Assembly (NCBI GenBank): GCA_946624325.1
Contig: CAMOSC010000007.1
Coordinates: forward strand, 1-34,935
Source of the DNA: an uncultured Clostridia bacterium
GTDB taxonomy: Bacteria; Bacillota; Clostridia; Lachnospirales; Lachnospiraceae
Reading direction: 5' to 3'
Length of the DNA stretch: 34,935 nt
The number at the start of each line of letters is the position of its first letter. Positions within the stretch are counted from its first letter, which is position 1. This document shows, in pieces, positions 30,669 to 34,935 of this stretch. Under the pieces are notes generated by a model that searched no databases, was not told the origin of the DNA, and worked only from the letters and a program-made list of their open reading frames with translations. The position numbers and the translations under genes were made by a program.

Positions 30669-32897
30669 TCAGGGCTCCTCCGGTATGATTCTGTAGCGGG
30701 CCTTCAGCGAAGCCCCCTTCAGCTCGCAGCCGCTCTCCACAGGCCGCTCATAGTAGACATCGCTTCCCCAGGTGCAGGGAATCGGACGGCTGCTCGGGTA
30801 AATACGCAGCGTCAGCTCCCGGGGATATCCAAAGCGGTTCAGGGAAATATACCATTCCTCTCCGGTGGTATACCAGTCGTCTATGAGCTTCCCGTCCAGG
30901 TAAACCTCCGCACGGTCTCCGCTGTATTCCGGAACCAGATAAATGTCGGAAACCGCTCCCCGCTCCGTCAGGTTCTCCATGCCATCCAAGCGCAGCCTGT
31001 AGGAGCGTGCGGCAATGCCCTCCTCATCCCGCTCTTCTGCTTCGGGAGAAAAGGTGACAGCGCCCGAAAAAGCATGTCCCGCAGCGCCGGCCGACAGCTC
31101 CTTCACGCTTCCGTCCTCACGGATCACGCGGATTCTCTCTTCCGCCTCCTCGGTCAGGAGGATTTTCCTGTTCTCCCGCTCATAGATTGCGCTTCGAATC
31201 GAGCCGGCAATATACATTCCGTCCGAAAAGCGGAAAGCGCGGTCCGCCTCCGGGCGGGAAAGCACCGTAATCCATTCGGCGGCGCTTCCTGCAGGGCCTG
31301 CCTTCAGCGTACCGCAAGGCGCGCTGATTCTCCGCGTTTCTCCGTCCACACGCAGCACAAACTCCGCATCCCATCCGTCCGTATAGAAGAAATGCCGCTT
31401 CCCCAGATGTCCCATATAATACGCGTTCGTGCGCTCCAGAACAGCCTCTCCCACAGGCAGCATAAACGGAATGATGCCCATGGTATCCGCCGGCAGCCGC
31501 AGGTCCGACAGCTCTATGCATCCGTCTCCGGGAAGCCCGATCCTCACGGAAACATCGGGATGGGCCTGCATGGAACGGTTCCGCTGATGATTGTTGACAA
31601 AAAGGAAGCCAATACCGCTCTCCGCATCCCTTCGCAGCGCCATGCGGATCGTGGAAAGATCCTCCGGGTCAGCCGGCATGGTCTGCGGAAATACCGGCTC
31701 CGCCGCTGCCAGCTCCCTGTGATAATCCTGTACCACATAGTGGTGCTTTTTAAGCGCACCGTAACTGGCATTCAGCCTTCCAGCTTCATTGATCGGGGCT
31801 TCGAAGTCATAGCTCTTTACGGGCAGTGTGGTATAGCCGCCGATCTCCTGCGTCTCATTGAGTGTGCTGTATTTTCCGTCCGGATTGATGCCGCCGTGAT
31901 ACATGTAGTAGCCGATCAGGTTCAGCCCGCTGCCTAAAAGACAGAGCAGGTTTGCCTCCGTATCCGCGGCGCTCACCACGGGCCTTCTGTGGCTTGTCAC
32001 CTGAAGCCCCGCCCCCAGCTCGGCCGAGAAATACGGGAAGCGCTCCGCTTGGGATTCCGCTTCCCTGCGCCCTTCTCTCCTCCCATCCGTGCCGATGGAG
32101 GGATCGTTGCGGTAGCGGCGGAACAGGTAATTTCTGCTGGCCGGCAGCGGCTTCGTGTCCGTAGCCCAGGGTGCGTCCACATAGCCGCCCATCATGGGGA
32201 AGGTCTCCTCCGTCACATAGGCGTCGCCCCAGCCCGTGGCGCAGTAATAGGGCACGTCAAAGCCCGCGTCAATGGCCATTTGCTTCAGCGTATCCATGTG
32301 GGCGTGACGCACGTCCGGGTCCGCCGGGCCTCCCACATGACCGTACTCGTTCTCCAGCTGCACGCCGATAACCGGGCCCCCGTCCTTTGCCATCATGCCG
32401 GAGAGCTGTCCGGCCAGATGGTCAAAAAGGCTCTTTACCGCAGCCAGATATCCCGGATCATTCGTCCTTGGCTCAAAATCCTCCGACCACTGGATGAAAT
32501 CCGGGAAGCCGCCGTGCCTGCACTCCGCGTGCACCCATGGGCCGATGCGCAGCCATACCTTCAGCCCGCAGGTCTGACACAGCCGGACAAAACGCCCGAT
32601 ATCCCTGCAGCCGGAAAAATCCCACTCACCCGGCCGCTCCTCATGATGAATCCAGAAAATATAGGTGGCAACAACCTCAATGCCGCCCGCCTTCATTTTC
32701 AGCAGCTCCTCTTCCCAGTGCTCCGGCTCCCACCTGGAGTAGTGAAACTCGCCCATCACCGGCAGCAGCCGCTCCCCGTCCTTCTTCAGACTGATATTAT
32801 CCACCGTATACAGATGTCCCGCGGCATCCCTGCCGCTCATGGGCAGCTCCCGCACAGGACGCTGCTCCTCTTGTATTTTGAATACAACTGTTTCCAT
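30669..32897 (-). CDS. GH35 beta-galactosidase
   Basis: This 742-residue retaining glycosidase removes terminal beta-galactose. GH35 landmarks are GEFHYSRWEPEHWEEELLKM, LRIGPWVHAECRHGGFPDF, Glu174 in GVQLENEYGHV (acid/base) and Glu283 in FSAELGAGLQ (nucleophile). The C-terminal half holds the beta-sandwich domains usual in the family, ending with a jelly-roll-like part (EYSGDRAEVYLDGKLIDDWY). There is no signal peptide, so it works on imported galactosides. I prefer ATG 32897, with AAAGGA upstream, over an ATG 13 codons earlier that lacks a ribosome site. It follows a binding-protein gene and a permease in the same direction. Confidence 0.9.
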   Translation of the reverse strand: METVVFKIQEEQRPVRELPMSGRDAAGHLYTVDNISLKKDGERLLPVMGEFHYSRWEPEHWEEELLKMKAGGIEVVATYIFWIHHEERPGEWDFSGCRDIGRFVRLCQTCGLKVWLRIGPWVHAECRHGGFPDFIQWSEDFEPRTNDPGYLAAVKSLFDHLAGQLSGMMAKDGGPVIGVQLENEYGHVGGPADPDVRHAHMDTLKQMAIDAGFDVPYYCATGWGDAYVTEETFPMMGGYVDAPWATDTKPLPASRNYLFRRYRNDPSIGTDGRREGRREAESQAERFPYFSAELGAGLQVTSHRRPVVSAADTEANLLCLLGSGLNLIGYYMYHGGINPDGKYSTLNETQEIGGYTTLPVKSYDFEAPINEAGRLNASYGALKKHHYVVQDYHRELAAAEPVFPQTMPADPEDLSTIRMALRRDAESGIGFLFVNNHQRNRSMQAHPDVSVRIGLPGDGCIELSDLRLPADTMGIIPFMLPVGEAVLERTNAYYMGHLGKRHFFYTDGWDAEFVLRVDGETRRISAPCGTLKAGPAGSAAEWITVLSRPEADRAFRFSDGMYIAGSIRSAIYERENRKILLTEEAEERIRVIREDGSVKELSAGAAGHAFSGAVTFSPEAEERDEEGIAARSYRLRLDGMENLTERGAVSDIYLVPEYSGDRAEVYLDGKLIDDWYTTGEEWYISLNRFGYPRELTLRIYPSSRPIPCTWGSDVYYERPVESGCELKGASLKARYRIIPEEP

Positions 32898-32965
32898 CTC
32901 CGGTCCTTTCCCGTATAAATAACCCATCCCTTCCATCCTGAGCCATGCCGACAGATCGCAGCGCG

Positions 32966-32998
32966 AAAAGCCGGCAGACCGGAAACCGGTCTGCCGGC
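32966..32998 (-). terminator. Intercistronic terminator or attenuator before the GH35 gene
   Basis: On the minus strand GCCGGCAGACCGG and CCGGTCTGCCGGC form a perfect 13-bp stem with a TTT loop, followed by TTTTCGC. It lies between the binding-protein stop and the GH35 start, so GH35 is expressed by readthrough or from a separate promoter. Confidence 0.75.
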
Positions 32999-33060
32999 AC
33001 AGTAAATCCTTCAGCCGCAGGCTTATGGCAAACGACAGTATTTTCTGTCCTTTGCGATCA

Positions 33061-34569
33061 TTATTCCTCGTTCAGGCCGGCTACAAACGTGTCAACCTGT
33101 TCCTGCATGGCATCCATGATATCCTGCATGCCTGCATATTCCAGAGCAGCCTTGAACTCCTCAATCGTGGCGTCCACATCGTCCACAAGGCCGTTGCACA
33201 GCGGATACCAGTAGGTGCCCATGGCAGCCTCAACCGCCGCATACTGCGTGCTGACAACGGAGGAATCAAAGGTAAAGCCATCCAGATCCCTTGCCGGGCG
33301 GAGATACTCAAGAGAGAGGGCATTCCACTTCTCATAATCGTCATCCACCTGGGTCGGATTCTCGTAATAGTTGTCCAGGATGAAGTTCTGGTTTCTCCAG
33401 CCCCACCAGTTGGACGGCGAGAAGTCCGGATTTCTCTGCGCCTGGTTTTCGCCGACTCTCCACCAGTCCTTGTCCTCAATACCGTAGTCGGTCAGCTCCT
33501 GGATACGCTGGTCGGTGCACATCAGGTTGATGCAGGCCAGGGTTCTCTCAATGTTTTTGCTGGCAACGTTGACGCCCAGACCGCCGTTGATATACTTGGT
33601 AGAGCCGAAACCGATCTCCGTGGGAATGATGCATCCCAGATGAACATCCCAGTCCGGATGCTCCTGTAAAGCCTGGTTTCCGTAGATCTGGCAGGTTCCG
33701 ATGTTCCAGAACATGGTAGCGCCGGTTCCGTTGAGGAAGGTATCCTGCCTGTCGGTGGTGCTGGAGAGCACATCCTGCGGCCAGCAGCCCTTATCCGCCA
33801 TATCCTTCATCAGGTGGCAGAACTCGCGGAAGTCTTCCATATCCAGGATATAGTTCAGGGTATTGTCGTTTTCCTTTACATTGCGCAGCACCAGCTCGCC
33901 GGAGGAAGGAGCTCCGCCAACCACCGCATAGCCATGCGTATAGAACCACTCATAGAACAGGTTTGTGGCGCCGATGGCGTTGCCGTACTGGCCGTCCTCG
34001 GCGCAGGCATAGTAGAAATTGATCAGGTCGTCCCAGGTATTGATGCCCTCTTCGAAGCCGTACTTCGCAGCCAGGTCGCCGCGGTAAGCAAAGCCCTCGG
34101 GATTGGTCTCGACGAAGTTTGCCGGAACCATGTAAATGCTTCCGTTGAGCTTCGCCTGATTCCAGGCAACCTCCGGAAGAGTTGCCTTCACATCCGGAAG
34201 ATAGGTGTCGATCAGTTCATCCGTAAGCTCCAGGAAGCCGCCAAGGCCCACGGTCTGCTCATAATGGCACCAGCTCGTGGCCGTGAAGATGAAATCAAAA
34301 TCCTCTCCGCCGGTAAACAGCAGCGAATACTTGGTGTCATGCTCAGCCCAGGAAAGCCACTCCACATTCAGCGTGGTGTTGATTTCCTCCTCAAGGATCT
34401 TGTTGACTTCCGCCAGTCTTACGTCATAGTCAGCCGGCGTATCGCCGACAAGGTACAGGGTCAGGTCCACATGCTCGGCATACGGATCCTCCTCCGCCAT
34501 GGCCGTAAAGGGGGCAAGGGCGCCGAGGCAGAGAGCCGTGCACATCATTGCGGATACGAATTTTTTCAT
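33061..34569 (-). CDS. Sugar ABC transporter, extracellular solute-binding protein (DUF3502-type)
   Basis: This 502-residue exported protein captures sugars for the permease system at the window's edge. KKFVSAMMCTALCLGALAPF...AMAEE is a signal peptide; cysteines in the core are not in a perfect lipobox. LTLYLVGDTPADYDVRLAEV and LNVEWLSWAEHDTKYSLLFT are the typical first strands of LplA-like binding proteins. The late region NQNFILDNYYENPTQVDDDY and WYPLCNGLVDDVDATIEEF match the C-terminal DUF3502 part of this group. The ribosome site is AAGGAGGTAA. The GH35 gene downstream suggests a galactose-containing oligosaccharide as ligand. Confidence 0.85.
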   Translation of the reverse strand: MKKFVSAMMCTALCLGALAPFTAMAEEDPYAEHVDLTLYLVGDTPADYDVRLAEVNKILEEEINTTLNVEWLSWAEHDTKYSLLFTGGEDFDFIFTATSWCHYEQTVGLGGFLELTDELIDTYLPDVKATLPEVAWNQAKLNGSIYMVPANFVETNPEGFAYRGDLAAKYGFEEGINTWDDLINFYYACAEDGQYGNAIGATNLFYEWFYTHGYAVVGGAPSSGELVLRNVKENDNTLNYILDMEDFREFCHLMKDMADKGCWPQDVLSSTTDRQDTFLNGTGATMFWNIGTCQIYGNQALQEHPDWDVHLGCIIPTEIGFGSTKYINGGLGVNVASKNIERTLACINLMCTDQRIQELTDYGIEDKDWWRVGENQAQRNPDFSPSNWWGWRNQNFILDNYYENPTQVDDDYEKWNALSLEYLRPARDLDGFTFDSSVVSTQYAAVEAAMGTYWYPLCNGLVDDVDATIEEFKAALEYAGMQDIMDAMQEQVDTFVAGLNEE

Positions 34570-34604
34570 CGGGTTACCTCCTTAGAGTGTTTTCTTTATT
34601 TTGT

Positions 34605-34622
34605 GCCGCCCCTGGGGGCGGC
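34605..34622. repeat. GC-rich intercistronic hairpin between permease and binding-protein genes
   Basis: GCCGCCCC and GGGGCGGC are separated by two bases. On the minus strand it lies after the permease stop and before the ribosome site of the binding-protein gene, with no U-tract on that strand. It may stabilise the mRNA end or mark a processing site. Confidence 0.5.
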
Positions 34623-34636
34623 TTGTTACCTTTTTC

Positions 34637-34935
34637 TCAGCCCTTCACGGCGCCGATGGTGATGCCCTGGACGAAATAGCGCTGTACAAAGGGGAAGGCC
34701 AGAATCATGGGGCCCGTAACCACCACGGTAAGCGCCAGCTTCAGCGTCTGCGTGGGCATGGACAGCGCCGCCAGCACGTCGCCGGAGGCGTTGGTGGCAA
34801 TCAGCTTCTTGTAGGCCTCGATGCTGTTGACCTGCTGGTACAGGAAGTACTGCAGCGGATACTTCTCCGCGGACTTGATGTACAGCATGGCATTATACCA
34901 GTCATTCCAGTATGCCAAGGCCATGAACAGCCCCA
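34637..34935 (-). CDS. Sugar ABC transporter permease, CUT1 family, truncated by window edge
   Basis: Only the C-terminal part of about 99 residues is present; the frame stays open to the last base, so the start lies outside. GLFMALAYWNDWYNAMLYI follows the EAA loop in this family, a later membrane helix is LALTVVVTGPMILAFPFVQ, and the tail YFVQGITIGAVKG matches the YtcP-type permease in the other transport operon. It is upstream of the binding-protein gene in the same operon. Confidence 0.88.
   Translation of the reverse strand, partial: GLFMALAYWNDWYNAMLYIKSAEKYPLQYFLYQQVNSIEAYKKLIATNASGDVLAALSMPTQTLKLALTVVVTGPMILAFPFVQRYFVQGITIGAVKG

Overview
The window looks like a chromosomal segment from a Gram-positive anaerobe, most likely a Lachnospiraceae-type gut or rumen Clostridium relative. 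The evidence is strong GGAGG ribosome sites throughout, LplA/LplB/YtcP-type sugar ABC transporters without their own ATPase, an iron-sulfur type L-serine dehydratase, a domain-reversed family 3 glycosidase of the Ruminococcus/Butyrivibrio kind, and a MobV-type relaxase relic. Most of it is GC-rich; the first 2.6 kb is clearly more AT-rich and looks imported.

Layout. 1-3.2 kb: a two-gene ATPase plus TOPRIM-like unit on the minus strand that resembles the PARIS anti-phage system (AriA/AriB), next to the decayed remains of a mobilization relaxase and a cluster of hairpins that may be a relic transfer origin. 3.2-7.1 kb: a minus-strand operon of TetR regulator, FMN-dependent oxidoreductase, GNAT acetyltransferase, a dead marR relic, a dead ycaQ-like relic and a PHP phosphatase. 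A 155-bp palindromic element with a 7-bp target duplication sits inside the marR relic. 7.4-18.2 kb: a secreted GH43 enzyme, a zinc-ribbon membrane protein, and a plus-strand operon of GH39 xylosidase, binding protein, two permeases and a domain-swapped GH3 enzyme, together suited to taking up and cleaving xylan-type oligosaccharides. 18.4-24.4 kb: on the minus strand, L-serine dehydratase, TetR regulator, an MMPL/RND exporter and a secreted partner protein. 25.0-30.4 kb: RecQ helicase and an unclassified clan GH-A glycosidase. 30.7-34.9 kb: on the minus strand, a truncated permease, a binding protein and a GH35 beta-galactosidase, forming a second sugar locus.

The most unusual signal lies outside the coding regions. 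A leader of up to about 90 bp (here called L1) ends in GGGAGGAGG and lies directly before the start codons of four unrelated genes (GH3, the MMPL partner, MMPL and recQ). A second leader of about 61 bp (L2), also ending in a ribosome site, precedes the zinc-ribbon gene and stands in tandem with L1 before recQ. A separate dispersed palindromic repeat family has three copies. These leaders have also inflated several open reading frames at their 5' ends, so starts were moved to the codons that follow the embedded ribosome sites. No tRNA, rRNA or CRISPR array was seen.
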